A stretch of DNA of 55,318 nt, taken from contig VEQU01000008.1 in NCBI GenBank assembly GCA_018883075.1, positions 1-55,318 of the forward strand, given 5' to 3'. Of the stretch, positions 24,790-33,039 are shown in pieces. Origin of the DNA: Mycobacterium sp. Lineage in GTDB: Bacteria > Actinomycetota > Actinomycetes > Mycobacteriales > Mycobacteriaceae. A model generated the notes under the pieces. The model had not been told where the DNA came from. It did no database searches and saw only the letters and a list, made by a program, of their open reading frames with translations. Every line of letters starts with the position of its first letter. Positions within the stretch are counted from its first letter, which is position 1. The position numbers were made by a program, and so were the translations under genes.

Positions 24790-26016
24790 ATGGTCGGTGA
24801 CGTGTGGATTCTCGGGGGCTATCAGAGCGACTTCGCGCGCAATCTCCACCGGGAGGGCGTGGACTTCGCCGGCCTCACCCGCGAGGTCGTCGACCAGACA
24901 CTCGCCGAGGCCATGATCGACGCCACCGACATCGAGGTGGTTCACGTGGCCAACGCCTTCGGCGAGATGTTCGCCCAGCAGGGCCACCTGGGGGCGATGC
25001 CGGCCACCGTCCACGACGGACTCTGGAACACGCCCGCGACGCGCCACGAGGCAGCCTGCGCGTCGGGAAGCGTCGCGGCACTGGCCGCGATGGCCGACCT
25101 GCGCGCCGGCAACTACCGCACCGCTCTGGTCGTCGGACTGGAGTTGGAGAAAACGGTTCCGGGCGACACCGCCGCGCAGCATCTGGGGGCCGCCGCGTGG
25201 ACCGGCCACGAAGGCCAGGACGCGAAGTTCATGTGGCCCTACATGTTCTCCGAGGTCGCCGATGAGTACGACCGCCGCTTCGGAATCGACGACGCGCACC
25301 TTCGCGCGATCGCCGCGGTGAACCTCGCCAATGCCCGGCGCAACCCCAACGCGCAGACCCGCGACTGGCAGGTGCCCGATCTCATCGCCGGCGGCGGTGA
25401 CGACTCGGTCAACCCTCCGATCGAAGGGCGGATCCGCCGATTCGACTGCAGCCAGATGACAGACGGCGGCGCGGGGGTGGTGCTGGTGAGTGACGACTTC
25501 CTGCGGGAGCATCCTGGTGTGCGTCCGATCGGGCGAATCGAGGGCTGGGGACACCGCACCGTGGGCCTGGGCCTGCGCCAGAAACTTGAGCACGCCGCCG
25601 GCAATCCCTACGTCGTCCCGCACGTGCGCGCAGCGGTCCACGAGGCGTTCGCCCGGGCCGCAATCGACCTCGACGCCGTCGACGGCTTCGAGGTGCACGA
25701 CTGTTTCACGCCCAGCGAGTACCTGGCGATCGACCACATCGGACTCACCGGGCCGGGCGAGTCCTGGAAGGCGATCGAGTCCGGCGACATCGAAATCGGC
25801 GGCAGGTTGCCGATCAATCCCAGTGGAGGACTTATCGGCGGTGGGCACCCGGTGGGCGCATCGGGAATTCGGATGATGCTCGATGCCGCCAAACAGGTCA
25901 GCGGATTGGCAGGCGACTACCAGGTAGACGGCGCACGCAGGTTCGGAACCCTGAACATCGGTGGGAGTACGGCCACCACAGTCAGTTTCGTGATCGGATC
26001 AGCGGAGGCCGCCTGA
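24790..26016 (+). CDS. SCP-x-type thiolase / acetyl-CoA acetyltransferase-like protein
   Basis: A 408-residue thiolase-superfamily protein. The nucleophile Cys is in RHEAACASGSVAALAAMADL; the His of HDCF occurs in GFEVHDCFTPSEYLAIDHIG; and the C-terminal GGLIGGGHPVGASGIRMM supplies the second His. It resembles the lipid-transfer/SCP-x branch, which cleaves or binds acyl-CoA chains including branched and sterol side chains, rather than biosynthetic thiolase. Its TGA overlaps the ATG of the carotenoid oxygenase (TGATG), so the two are coupled. The pair matches the recalled Rv0914c-Rv0913c order. Confidence 0.9.
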   Translation: MVGDVWILGGYQSDFARNLHREGVDFAGLTREVVDQTLAEAMIDATDIEVVHVANAFGEMFAQQGHLGAMPATVHDGLWNTPATRHEAACASGSVAALAAMADLRAGNYRTALVVGLELEKTVPGDTAAQHLGAAAWTGHEGQDAKFMWPYMFSEVADEYDRRFGIDDAHLRAIAAVNLANARRNPNAQTRDWQVPDLIAGGGDDSVNPPIEGRIRRFDCSQMTDGGAGVVLVSDDFLREHPGVRPIGRIEGWGHRTVGLGLRQKLEHAAGNPYVVPHVRAAVHEAFARAAIDLDAVDGFEVHDCFTPSEYLAIDHIGLTGPGESWKAIESGDIEIGGRLPINPSGGLIGGGHPVGASGIRMMLDAAKQVSGLAGDYQVDGARRFGTLNIGGSTATTVSFVIGSAEAA

Positions 26017-27533
26017 TGGACGTCGAGATCGTCGCCAAATTCCTGTCCACCCTGCCCGAGGATGACGACCACCCCTACCGGACCGGTCCGTGGCGGCCAC
26101 AGAGCACCGAATGGCGTGCCGACGACCTGACGGCGATCGAGGGAGAGATCCCCGCCGACCTCGACGGCATCTACCTGCGCAACACCGAGAATCCACTGCA
26201 CCCGGCGCTGAAGTCCTACCACCCTTTCGACGGCGACGGCATGCTGCACATCATGGGCTTCCGCGACGGAAAGGCCTTCTACCGCAACAGGTTCGTACGC
26301 ACCGAGGCTTTCGAAGCGGAGAACGACGCGGGTGGTCCGCTGTGGCCCGGCCTCGCCGAACCGCTGTCGCTGGCCAAAGTCGACCACGGCTGGGGTGCTC
26401 GCACCCTGCTCAAGGACGCATCGAGCACGGATGTGGTGGTACATCGCGGAACGGCGCTCACCAGCTTCTACCAGTGCGGGGACCTCTACCGCATCGACCC
26501 CTACAGCGGAGAGACGCAGGGCAAGGAGACCTGGAACGGATCATTCCCCTCCGCATGGGGCGTGTCGGCCCACCCGAAGGTCGACGACCGCACCGGCGAG
26601 ATGCTGTTCTTCAACTACAGCAAGAAAGCCCCCTATCTGCACTACGGGGTGGTGGACTCCAACAACGACCTGGTGCACTACGTCGACGTTCCGCTGCCGG
26701 GCCCGCGGCTGCCGCACGATATGGCGTTCACCCGCAACTACGCGATCTTCAACGATTTTCCGCTGTTCTGGGAGCCCGAACTGCTCGAACGCGGCCTGCA
26801 CGTCGCCCGTTTCCATCGCGATATGCCCTCGCGGTTCGCGATAGTGCCCCGGCGCGGCGGTGCTGCGGACATCAGGTGGTTCGAAGCCGACCCGACATTC
26901 GTCCTGCACTTCACCAATGCCTACGAGGACGGCGATGAGATCGTGCTGGACGGTTTCTACCAGGGCGACCCGGAGCCTGCCGACACCGGGACAGGCAACA
27001 AGTGGCAGCGAGCGTTCCGATTCCTCGCCCTCGACCGGATGCAGGCCCGGCTGCATCGGTGGCGATTCAACCTCAAGACCGGAGCCTGTACCGAGGAACC
27101 GCTCTCGGAGAACATCTCCGAGTTCGGCATGATCAACGCCGGCTACGGTGGCGAGCCGTACCGCTACGCCTACGCCGCGACCGGGAAACCGGGATGGTTT
27201 CTCTTCGACGGCCTCATCCGGCATGACGTGGTGAACGGAACCGAGCAGAAGATCAGCTTCGGTGAGGGCGTGTACGGCAGCGAGACAGCCATGGCGCCCC
27301 GGGTCGGCAGCCGCTGCGAGGATGACGGCTATCTGGTGACGCTCACCACCGATATGAACGACGACGCCTCCTACTGTCTGGTATTCGACGCCGCCCGCCT
27401 GACCGACGGACCGGTGTGCAAAATTCAACTGCCGGAACGGGTCTCCAGCGGTACGCATTCGACCTGGGTGTCGGGATCCGACGTCAGGCGCTGGCGACAG
27501 ACCGATTCCGCGGCGGCCGCCGTCGGCCTGTAA
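26016..27533 (+). CDS. Carotenoid-cleavage-type dioxygenase (RPE65/CCO family)
   Basis: A 505-residue non-haem iron oxygenase that would split a C=C bond in a carotenoid, apocarotenoid, stilbene or similar substrate. The four iron-binding histidines are apparent: H186 in WGVSAHPKVDD, H234 in RLPHDMAFTRN, H298 in FVLHFTNAYED and H481 in SSGTHSTWVSG. Also typical are LDGIYLRNTENP and HPFDGDGMLHIM near the N-terminus. No signal peptide is seen. It is coupled to the upstream thiolase and abuts the downstream HxlR gene with no gap (TAA then ATG). The substrate is unknown; a thiolase partner hints at acyl-CoA side-chain handling of the product (inference). Confidence 0.93.
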   Translation: MDVEIVAKFLSTLPEDDDHPYRTGPWRPQSTEWRADDLTAIEGEIPADLDGIYLRNTENPLHPALKSYHPFDGDGMLHIMGFRDGKAFYRNRFVRTEAFEAENDAGGPLWPGLAEPLSLAKVDHGWGARTLLKDASSTDVVVHRGTALTSFYQCGDLYRIDPYSGETQGKETWNGSFPSAWGVSAHPKVDDRTGEMLFFNYSKKAPYLHYGVVDSNNDLVHYVDVPLPGPRLPHDMAFTRNYAIFNDFPLFWEPELLERGLHVARFHRDMPSRFAIVPRRGGAADIRWFEADPTFVLHFTNAYEDGDEIVLDGFYQGDPEPADTGTGNKWQRAFRFLALDRMQARLHRWRFNLKTGACTEEPLSENISEFGMINAGYGGEPYRYAYAATGKPGWFLFDGLIRHDVVNGTEQKISFGEGVYGSETAMAPRVGSRCEDDGYLVTLTTDMNDDASYCLVFDAARLTDGPVCKIQLPERVSSGTHSTWVSGSDVRRWRQTDSAAAAVGL

Positions 27534-28523
27534 ATGCCGGCCACGACCACCACTCTGGCCCCCGGCGGGGTCAACGCGATCGGCCGGATGCTCGGTCTGC
27601 TCGGCGACGAGTGGAATCTGCTGATCCTGCAACAGGCATTGATGGGGGCCAGCCGATATCGGTACTTCATCGACCGCCTGCCCATCTCGAACGCGGTGCT
27701 GACAAGTCGGCTAAGGACGCTGTGCGACGCCGATCTGCTCACCCGCCGTCGGGACGGCACGGGAGCGCAGCGCGCGGAGTACCTGCCCACCCCGCGCAGC
27801 AGATCGTTGTGGCCGGTGCTGGTGTGTATCTGGGAGTGGGAGCGCACGTGGGTTGCCGAGCGCACCGAAGGGCTTCCTGTCATGCGGCACCGCGACTGCG
27901 GGCAGGACTTCTCCCCGTTGCTTCGCTGCACACGGTGCTGTACCGGCGTGAGCATCGGTGAGGTGGACTTCCACCAGGGGCCGAGCGGGTCATGGGACCG
28001 CTCAGCTCCGAGTGCGGCCACCCGGCGGCGCGCGGAACGCGAACCGGACCAGCGGCAGGCCGGTCTGTTCGCGGAGACCATGAGTGTGTTCGGCAACCGC
28101 TGGGCCGCGGCGTTGCTGCTCGCAGCCTTCCTCGGGACGTCCCGGTTCACCGACTTCCAGGCCCAGCTCGGCGTGCCTGCGAGCGTGCTCTCCGAGCGGC
28201 TGCAGACGTTCTGCGCGATCGGGATCCTGCGGGTCGCGCCCGCGTCGGCCGCGGACCGGACCGCGTACCTGCTCACCGACAAGGGGGGCGCCCTGATCAC
28301 GGTCCTGGTGACGGCGCTGCAGTGGGCGCAGCGATGGTTCCGCGCGCCGGAGGGCCCGGCGCTGGAGCTCATCCATCACGGCTGCGCAGCGGCACTGCAG
28401 GCTGAACTGTCGTGCGGGCGATGCGGAGAGCGGCTGCGCGGGGCGGACGTGGACGTGATCGCCGCTCAGCCCGATGCCACCAGCTGGAATCCCCGGATGA
28501 TTGTGTCCGAGTCCTTGACGTAG
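27534..28523 (+). CDS. Duplicated HxlR winged-helix regulator with two Cys/His metal sites
   Basis: A 329-residue transcriptional regulator made of two HxlR-type halves. Half 1 (about 12-140) has IGRMLGLLGDEWNLLILQQA and ISNAVLTSRLRTLCDADLLT. Half 2 (about 175-300) has ETMSVFGNRWAAALLLAAFL and VPASVLSERLQTFCAIGILR. Each half ends in a matching metal-site pattern: H119-x2-C122-x9-C132-x2-C135 and H281-x2-C284-x9-C294-x2-C297. A dimeric DNA-binding unit in one chain with two zinc ribbons is the simplest reading. The ATG directly follows the oxygenase stop, so it is the third gene of the operon and may control it. The last 58 bp overlap the convergent lipoprotein gene. Confidence 0.88.
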   Translation: MPATTTTLAPGGVNAIGRMLGLLGDEWNLLILQQALMGASRYRYFIDRLPISNAVLTSRLRTLCDADLLTRRRDGTGAQRAEYLPTPRSRSLWPVLVCIWEWERTWVAERTEGLPVMRHRDCGQDFSPLLRCTRCCTGVSIGEVDFHQGPSGSWDRSAPSAATRRRAEREPDQRQAGLFAETMSVFGNRWAAALLLAAFLGTSRFTDFQAQLGVPASVLSERLQTFCAIGILRVAPASAADRTAYLLTDKGGALITVLVTALQWAQRWFRAPEGPALELIHHGCAAALQAELSCGRCGERLRGADVDVIAAQPDATSWNPRMIVSESLT

Positions 28524-29101
28524 GTCGGGTCGTCGGGTTTGACGGTCTGGACGGTCAACGTGGCGACATAGGTCGCGTCCCCGGTTCTGTAGACCACACC
28601 GAGTGAGGTGGCTTCGCGCGGCGGGATGGTCGGGATTTTGGGGTTCACCTTGACCTCCGGTGCGGAGTACGTGCTCGACAGCGCCGGTGCCCCGCAGACC
28701 TCAGCGGGGGCCGACTTCATATCGGTCACCTTCAGCTTCTTGGCGAGCTGCTCGTTCTGCGCCTGGAGAAGCTGCTCCGGCTTTCCGACATCGGCACCGA
28801 CCTTCTGCAGCGTCACGACCGCGTTGGGCGTGAAACCCTCAGCGGAGAGCCCTTCGTTGCGGATCGCGAAACGGATGTTCTCCGAATCCATCTTGGTGGT
28901 GCGCTCCCAGCCGGCGGGCACGGGGATACGCATCTTCGGTTCCTGATCCGTGCGCGTCGGGATATCGGTGAGCGCCACCGGCACCGTCTGGCACTTGTCG
29001 GCACTGGGCTTGTCGGGCGCACAGCCGGCCACGGTGACAGCCAGCAGTGCCACCATCGCGGCCGACAGCAGCGCCCCAGGGTGTCTCATCGCTTCGCGCA
29101 C
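28466..29101 (-). CDS. LpqN/LpqT-family lipoprotein
   Basis: A predicted lipoprotein of 211 residues. I chose GTG at 29101 because AAGGAG stands 5 bases upstream; the in-frame ATG at 29089 is the alternative. The signal peptide SAAMVALLAVTVAGC ends in a lipobox with Cys27. The mature domain follows the LpqN pattern: ALTDIPTRTDQEPKMRIPVP, GWERTTKMDSENIRFAIRNE and TYVATLTVQTVKPDD. It would be anchored on the outer face of the membrane. Family members bind envelope or secretion partners, but the role is unknown. Its 3' end overlaps the HxlR coding region by 58 bp in convergent orientation. Confidence 0.88.
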   Translation of the reverse strand: MREAMRHPGALLSAAMVALLAVTVAGCAPDKPSADKCQTVPVALTDIPTRTDQEPKMRIPVPAGWERTTKMDSENIRFAIRNEGLSAEGFTPNAVVTLQKVGADVGKPEQLLQAQNEQLAKKLKVTDMKSAPAEVCGAPALSSTYSAPEVKVNPKIPTIPPREATSLGVVYRTGDATYVATLTVQTVKPDDPTYVKDSDTIIRGFQLVASG

Positions 29102-29127
29102 GTGTACTCCTTCAACTGCGCACAACC

Positions 29128-29562
29128 CTACCGGCGCGCCGATGACGTCCCGGCCAGGGTGACGACCAGAGCCCACATCGAGCAGATCAGCGCGGCCAGT
29201 GCGCACACCGCACCGAGATAGAGACCGTAGGACCCGACCACCGGGGAGTGCACGTTGGTGCGGAAGTACCACCACGTGAGCACGGCGACCAGGACCGAGA
29301 TCACCACCGCGGCGGCCGCAGCGAGTCGTGGGGACACCCCGCGCGCCACCATGGCGCCGAGCACGACCAGCACCGAGGACAACAGAACGATCAGCTGACC
29401 GGCTCCGAACCGGGCCGGCAGCACGATACTGCCCACGGTTCCCCCTATCGCACTGGCGCGGCCGCCGCCGTCGGCCGACGTGGTCAGCCACGGCAGCCAC
29501 GCGCACACCGTCAGCGCTGCGGCCGAGGCGGTCAGCATCCAGCCCGGATTAGGCCGCGTCAT
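29128..29562 (-). CDS. Four-helix membrane protein of unknown function
   Basis: A 144-residue integral membrane protein with hydrophobic helices near 8-27, 54-72, 80-98 and 112-138, and a basic end SSARR. A periplasmic loop between helices 1 and 2 is rich in Gly (SADGGGRASAIGGTVGSIV). No motif points to a function. Position and size match the recalled Rv0912-type conserved membrane protein. It ends 26 bp before the lipoprotein start on the same strand, so the two may be cotranscribed. It is divergent from the potassium channel gene (76 bp). Confidence 0.8.
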   Translation of the reverse strand: MTRPNPGWMLTASAAALTVCAWLPWLTTSADGGGRASAIGGTVGSIVLPARFGAGQLIVLLSSVLVVLGAMVARGVSPRLAAAAAVVISVLVAVLTWWYFRTNVHSPVVGSYGLYLGAVCALAALICSMWALVVTLAGTSSARR

Positions 29563-29638
29563 GGCCTGACCCTAGACGTCAATGCAGACGATCGCCCTCC
29601 GACGCACGTCGTGACCGTCCGCCAAGTAGCGTTTGCCC

Positions 29639-31327
29639 ATGCGCGAACACATCATCGTCTGCGGCGAGGACGCACTGGCGATGAGAATCATCGACGAGCT
29701 CAGCGGCGCCGAACTGTCGGTGGTGCAGCTGGCAGCCCCCGGGGGCCTGGATGCGGCCGGGATCGCCACCGCCCACGCGGTGATCGCGGCGTCCGCCGAC
29801 GACGCGATCAACCTTGAGGTGGCACTGCTGGCCCGTCAGGCGAACCCGGGGGTCCGCGTGGTGGCGCGGCTGTCCAACTCCGTGCTGCACCAGGCGCTCA
29901 ATGAAGGCACCGGACCCGGCGTGGTCCTGGACGTCGCGGACCTGGCGGCACCATCGGTGGTCGAGGCGCTGCTGGGCCGCACCGCTCACACCATCCGGGC
30001 CGGCGGCGTGGACTTCGTCGTCTCCAGCGACATCGTCACCAAAGGCGGGACGTTGCGCGAGATCTACGGGCGCCTCGCACCCGTGGCCGTCATCCGCGGG
30101 GAGAACTCGCCGAATCCCGGCGAGGTGATCGCCTGCCCACATCTCGATGACGAGGTGTTCGAGGGTGACCGGACCACCATCATCGGACGCGCGGACCAAC
30201 TCGTCGCGGCGGGCCTGCCGGTGGGCGGACGCGCGGAGGCCGACCCGGGCCACCGCTCGCCGCCGGTCCGCGCCTTCGACTCGATCCGCGCGTTCCACGA
30301 GGACATGAACCCGATGTTCTACCGCGCGCTGGCATTCGCGCTCGCGATGCTGCTGGGTTCGACGGTCATCCTGCGTTTCGCATTCCAGCCCGCGATGGGC
30401 TGGATGGACGCGCTCTCATTCGCCACCGAGACGTTGACCACCGTCGGCTACGGCGACTTCAACTTCCTCGGCCAGCCGCTGTGGCTTCGGCTGTGGGGCG
30501 TGGTGATGATGCTCAGCGGCATCGCGATGATCTCGGTGATGGTGGCGTTCGTCGCCGACGTGCTGCTGTCGCGGCGACTACCCCAGGCGGCGAGCCGCCA
30601 GCAGATCAGGCACCTGCGTGAGCATTTCGTGGTCGTGGGACTCGGCTCGTTCGGAATCCGGGTGGCCGGCATGTTGATCGACGCCGGTCATCCGGTGGCG
30701 GTCATCGAAATCAACGAGGACAACCGGTACCTGTCGGCAGCGGCGGAGCTGGGTATTCCGGTGATCGCCGGTGACGCCACCCTACGGACGACACTCGCCG
30801 CGGCACACGTTCAGCGCGCTCGCGCGATCGCGGTGCTGACCGAGGACGACATGGTCAACATCGAGACCGGATTGGTGCTCCGGGAGATGACCGGCCCGGT
30901 TGGCGACTCCGATCCGGCGAAAACCCGGATCCCCATCGTCCTTCGGATCTACGACAAGTCGGTGGGGGCCGCCGTCGGCCGCTGGCTCGACTTCAACCAC
31001 GTGCGATCCACCGTCGACCTGGCGACCCCGTGGTTCATCGGGGCGGCGATGGGTCTCGATGTTCTGGGCACCTTCTCGGTCGGCCAGCGTTCGTTCATGG
31101 TCGGCGGAGTGCGGGTGGCGCCCAACAGCCGGCTGGACGGCCTTCGCATCGCCGAGTTGTCCACCCTGACGAGGGTGATCGCCGTCGAGCGAGACGGCCG
31201 CGGGGCGGAACTGAATCCGCGTCGCGACACCGTGTTCGGCCCGGGTGACACGGTGTATCTGGTGGGCCCGTATCACGAACTGCTGGAGACGCTGCGCCAC
31301 GGGCAGCGTTCGGCTACCCGGGGGTGA
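29639..31327 (+). CDS. Potassium channel with RCK domains on both sides of the pore
   Basis: A 562-residue channel. Residues 1 to about 195 look like a TrkA-N/RCK domain placed before the pore, but its nucleotide loop reads VCGEDALAMRI and lacks the full GxGxxG. A two-helix pore unit spans about 226-312, with the K+ selectivity filter TTVGYGDF at 267-274. A second RCK domain from about 328 has an intact GLGSFG at 334-339, followed by a TrkA-C lobe ending near VFGPGDTVYLVGPYHELLE. Conductance is presumably gated by a nucleotide or Ca(II) through the RCK domains. The ATG at 29639 is the best start. The last 14 bp overlap the convergent amidohydrolase. Confidence 0.9.
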   Translation: MREHIIVCGEDALAMRIIDELSGAELSVVQLAAPGGLDAAGIATAHAVIAASADDAINLEVALLARQANPGVRVVARLSNSVLHQALNEGTGPGVVLDVADLAAPSVVEALLGRTAHTIRAGGVDFVVSSDIVTKGGTLREIYGRLAPVAVIRGENSPNPGEVIACPHLDDEVFEGDRTTIIGRADQLVAAGLPVGGRAEADPGHRSPPVRAFDSIRAFHEDMNPMFYRALAFALAMLLGSTVILRFAFQPAMGWMDALSFATETLTTVGYGDFNFLGQPLWLRLWGVVMMLSGIAMISVMVAFVADVLLSRRLPQAASRQQIRHLREHFVVVGLGSFGIRVAGMLIDAGHPVAVIEINEDNRYLSAAAELGIPVIAGDATLRTTLAAAHVQRARAIAVLTEDDMVNIETGLVLREMTGPVGDSDPAKTRIPIVLRIYDKSVGAAVGRWLDFNHVRSTVDLATPWFIGAAMGLDVLGTFSVGQRSFMVGGVRVAPNSRLDGLRIAELSTLTRVIAVERDGRGAELNPRRDTVFGPGDTVYLVGPYHELLETLRHGQRSATRG

Positions 31328-32210
31328 CGCCGAGCACCCGCAGTGCGTTGCCCTTGAGGATCAGCGGCAGCACGCCGGCGTCGATCTCCAGGGTGTCGAA
31401 GTCCCGGCGCCAGCGCTCCAGGGTGATGTAGGGGTGGTCCGTGCCGAACAGCACCTTGGTGCGCAACTGCCGCCCGATGGCCCGGACCAACTGCGGCGGA
31501 AAGTATTTCGGTGACCATCCCGACAAGTCGATGAAGCAGTTCGCCTTATGGGAGGCGATCGCGATCTGGGAGTCGATCCAGGGAACAGCCGGGTGTGCCA
31601 TCACGATCGTGAGATCGGGGAAGTCCGCGGCGACGTCATCGAGCAGCATGGGATCCGAATAACGGAACTTGATCCCGTAGCCGCCGGGCAGCGCAGAGCC
31701 GAGCCCGGTCTGTCCGGTGTGGAACAGCGCCGGGACACCGGACGCGGCTATCTCCTCGTACAGCGGATAGAACCGGCGATCGTTGGGTTCGAAGGCCTGC
31801 AAGCTGGGGTGGAACTTGAATCCGCGAACCCCGAACTCCCCCACCAGTTGCCTCACCCGGCGCGCCGCGTCGGGGTCCCACGGATCGACGCTTCCGAACG
31901 GGATGAGCACATCGTTGTTACGCGCCGCGCCTGCAATCAGTTCCTCGATCGAGTTCGACCTGTGCCCGGATGCGGTGTGAGCGTCGATGGTGAACACCAC
32001 GGCTGCGGTGTTATGCCGCCGGTAGATCTCCGCCAGATCGTCGATGCCGCACAGGTGATCACCCCCGAGTCCGAAATAGCGGGCGGTGGCTTCCATCAGC
32101 TCGGCGTCGTAGGCGCACTGTCCGGTCGAGTCGATCTCGACATGCGTATGAATGTCTATCGCCTCGACGGCATCGAAATTGACGCCGGACTCGTAACGCC
32201 TGTCGGTCAC
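31314..32210 (-). CDS. Amidohydrolase-2 family metal-dependent hydrolase
   Basis: A 298-residue TIM-barrel hydrolase/decarboxylase of PF04909. Metal ligands are visible as H21 and H23 in AIDIHTHVEID, then GVRGFKFHPSLQAFEPND, ALFHTGQTGLGSALP, MAHPAVPWIDSQIA, and the catalytic Asp in KVLFGTDHPYITLERW. The substrate is unknown; relatives act on aromatic or lactone acids. The GTG start at 32210 lies 10 bp after the SRPBCC gene, so it is probably the last gene of that unit. Confidence 0.88.
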   Translation of the reverse strand: MTDRRYESGVNFDAVEAIDIHTHVEIDSTGQCAYDAELMEATARYFGLGGDHLCGIDDLAEIYRRHNTAAVVFTIDAHTASGHRSNSIEELIAGAARNNDVLIPFGSVDPWDPDAARRVRQLVGEFGVRGFKFHPSLQAFEPNDRRFYPLYEEIAASGVPALFHTGQTGLGSALPGGYGIKFRYSDPMLLDDVAADFPDLTIVMAHPAVPWIDSQIAIASHKANCFIDLSGWSPKYFPPQLVRAIGRQLRTKVLFGTDHPYITLERWRRDFDTLEIDAGVLPLILKGNALRVLGVTPG

Positions 32211-32220
32211 AGCGACGAGT

Positions 32221-32667
32221 CTAGGGCGCGAAAACCGTCACGAACCGGTCAAGTGACGCGCGGATATCCCCCCGCAGTGCGCCGGCCACGACCATGCCGA
32301 TCGGGCCGAACAGGGTGGGGCCACCGAGGTGGATGTCGAGAGTGACGACCGATCCGGTGGCACCGTCTTTCTCACTGGGGCGGACCTTGCCGATCAGCTT
32401 GACCTTCACACCGCCGACGCCGACACCGTTGAGGGTCATCGACTCGGGCGGTGTGAAGTTGACGATCGTCCATCTGATGCGGTTCGGCATGCCCTTGACC
32501 TCGACGATGGATTCCATTTCGGCGCCCTTGTCGAGGTGCTCGGGCAGTGTGGACCGCCAGACCCGGTGAATGACCAGCCATTCCTTGTACCGGCGGAGAT
32601 CGGAGGCATGCCGCCACGCCTCCTCGGGAGCTAGCGGAACGTCTACGGAAACCGAGACCTTCGCCAT
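32221..32667 (-). CDS. SRPBCC-fold protein, Rv0910-type putative toxin
   Basis: A 148-residue START/SRPBCC-fold protein that binds a hydrophobic ligand in the fold's cavity. Typical are KVSVSVDVPLAPEEAWRHAS at the start, RIRWTIVNFTPPESMTLNG in the middle and the helix VVAGALRGDIRASLDRFVTV at the end. In M. tuberculosis the corresponding gene (Rv0910) is listed as the toxin partner of Rv0909, from memory. Its ATG is 7 bp after the stop of the antitoxin-like gene, which supports the pair. Whether it acts as a toxin or as a polyketide/lipid-binding protein is not decidable here. Confidence 0.82.
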   Translation of the reverse strand: MAKVSVSVDVPLAPEEAWRHASDLRRYKEWLVIHRVWRSTLPEHLDKGAEMESIVEVKGMPNRIRWTIVNFTPPESMTLNGVGVGGVKVKLIGKVRPSEKDGATGSVVTLDIHLGGPTLFGPIGMVVAGALRGDIRASLDRFVTVFAP

Positions 32668-32674
32668 CCGGGAG

Positions 32675-32959
32675 TTACTGGCCGTCGACCTTGTCGGCGA
32701 TGTCAGCGGCGGCCTCGGCAGCGCCTGCGGCGCCGTCCTTGGCCGAACCCGCGGCCTCGGTGACCTTGTCGACGGCGGTGTGGGCAGCGCCCTGAACCTT
32801 GTCGATCGTCTCGGAGAACTTGCCGCCGGTCTTCTCGTCGATCACGTCACCGGCCTTCTCGATGGCACCTTCGATCTTGTCGACGTTGTCGGTGACGAAG
32901 TCCTTGGCCTTGTCGAGGTTGTCGCCGAGAGCTTCTTTGGCCTTGTCGATGAAGGACAT
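32675..32959 (-). CDS. Rv0909/MT0933-type antitoxin-like helical protein
   Basis: A 94-residue highly charged protein with no aromatic core, built of Lys/Asp/Ala-rich amphipathic helix segments: MSFIDKAKEALGDNLDKAKD, FVTDNVDKIEGAIEKAGDVI, then alanine-rich repeats to AADIADKVDGQ. The first half fits the MT0933-like antitoxin family (PF14013); the second half is an alanine-rich extension, so it is longer than the recalled 59-residue Rv0909. It also resembles late-embryogenesis-abundant stress proteins. The ATG at 32959 is preceded by AAAGGCGG. It directly precedes the SRPBCC partner and lies 80 bp downstream of ctpE. Confidence 0.82.
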   Translation of the reverse strand: MSFIDKAKEALGDNLDKAKDFVTDNVDKIEGAIEKAGDVIDEKTGGKFSETIDKVQGAAHTAVDKVTEAAGSAKDGAAGAAEAAADIADKVDGQ

Positions 32960-33039
32960 GTGTCCGCCTTTCGTGGTGGTTGGCGAGGTCAGTGGTTGCC
33001 CACTGTGCATCCTCGCGCCAATCTACGCACCCTGGAACG

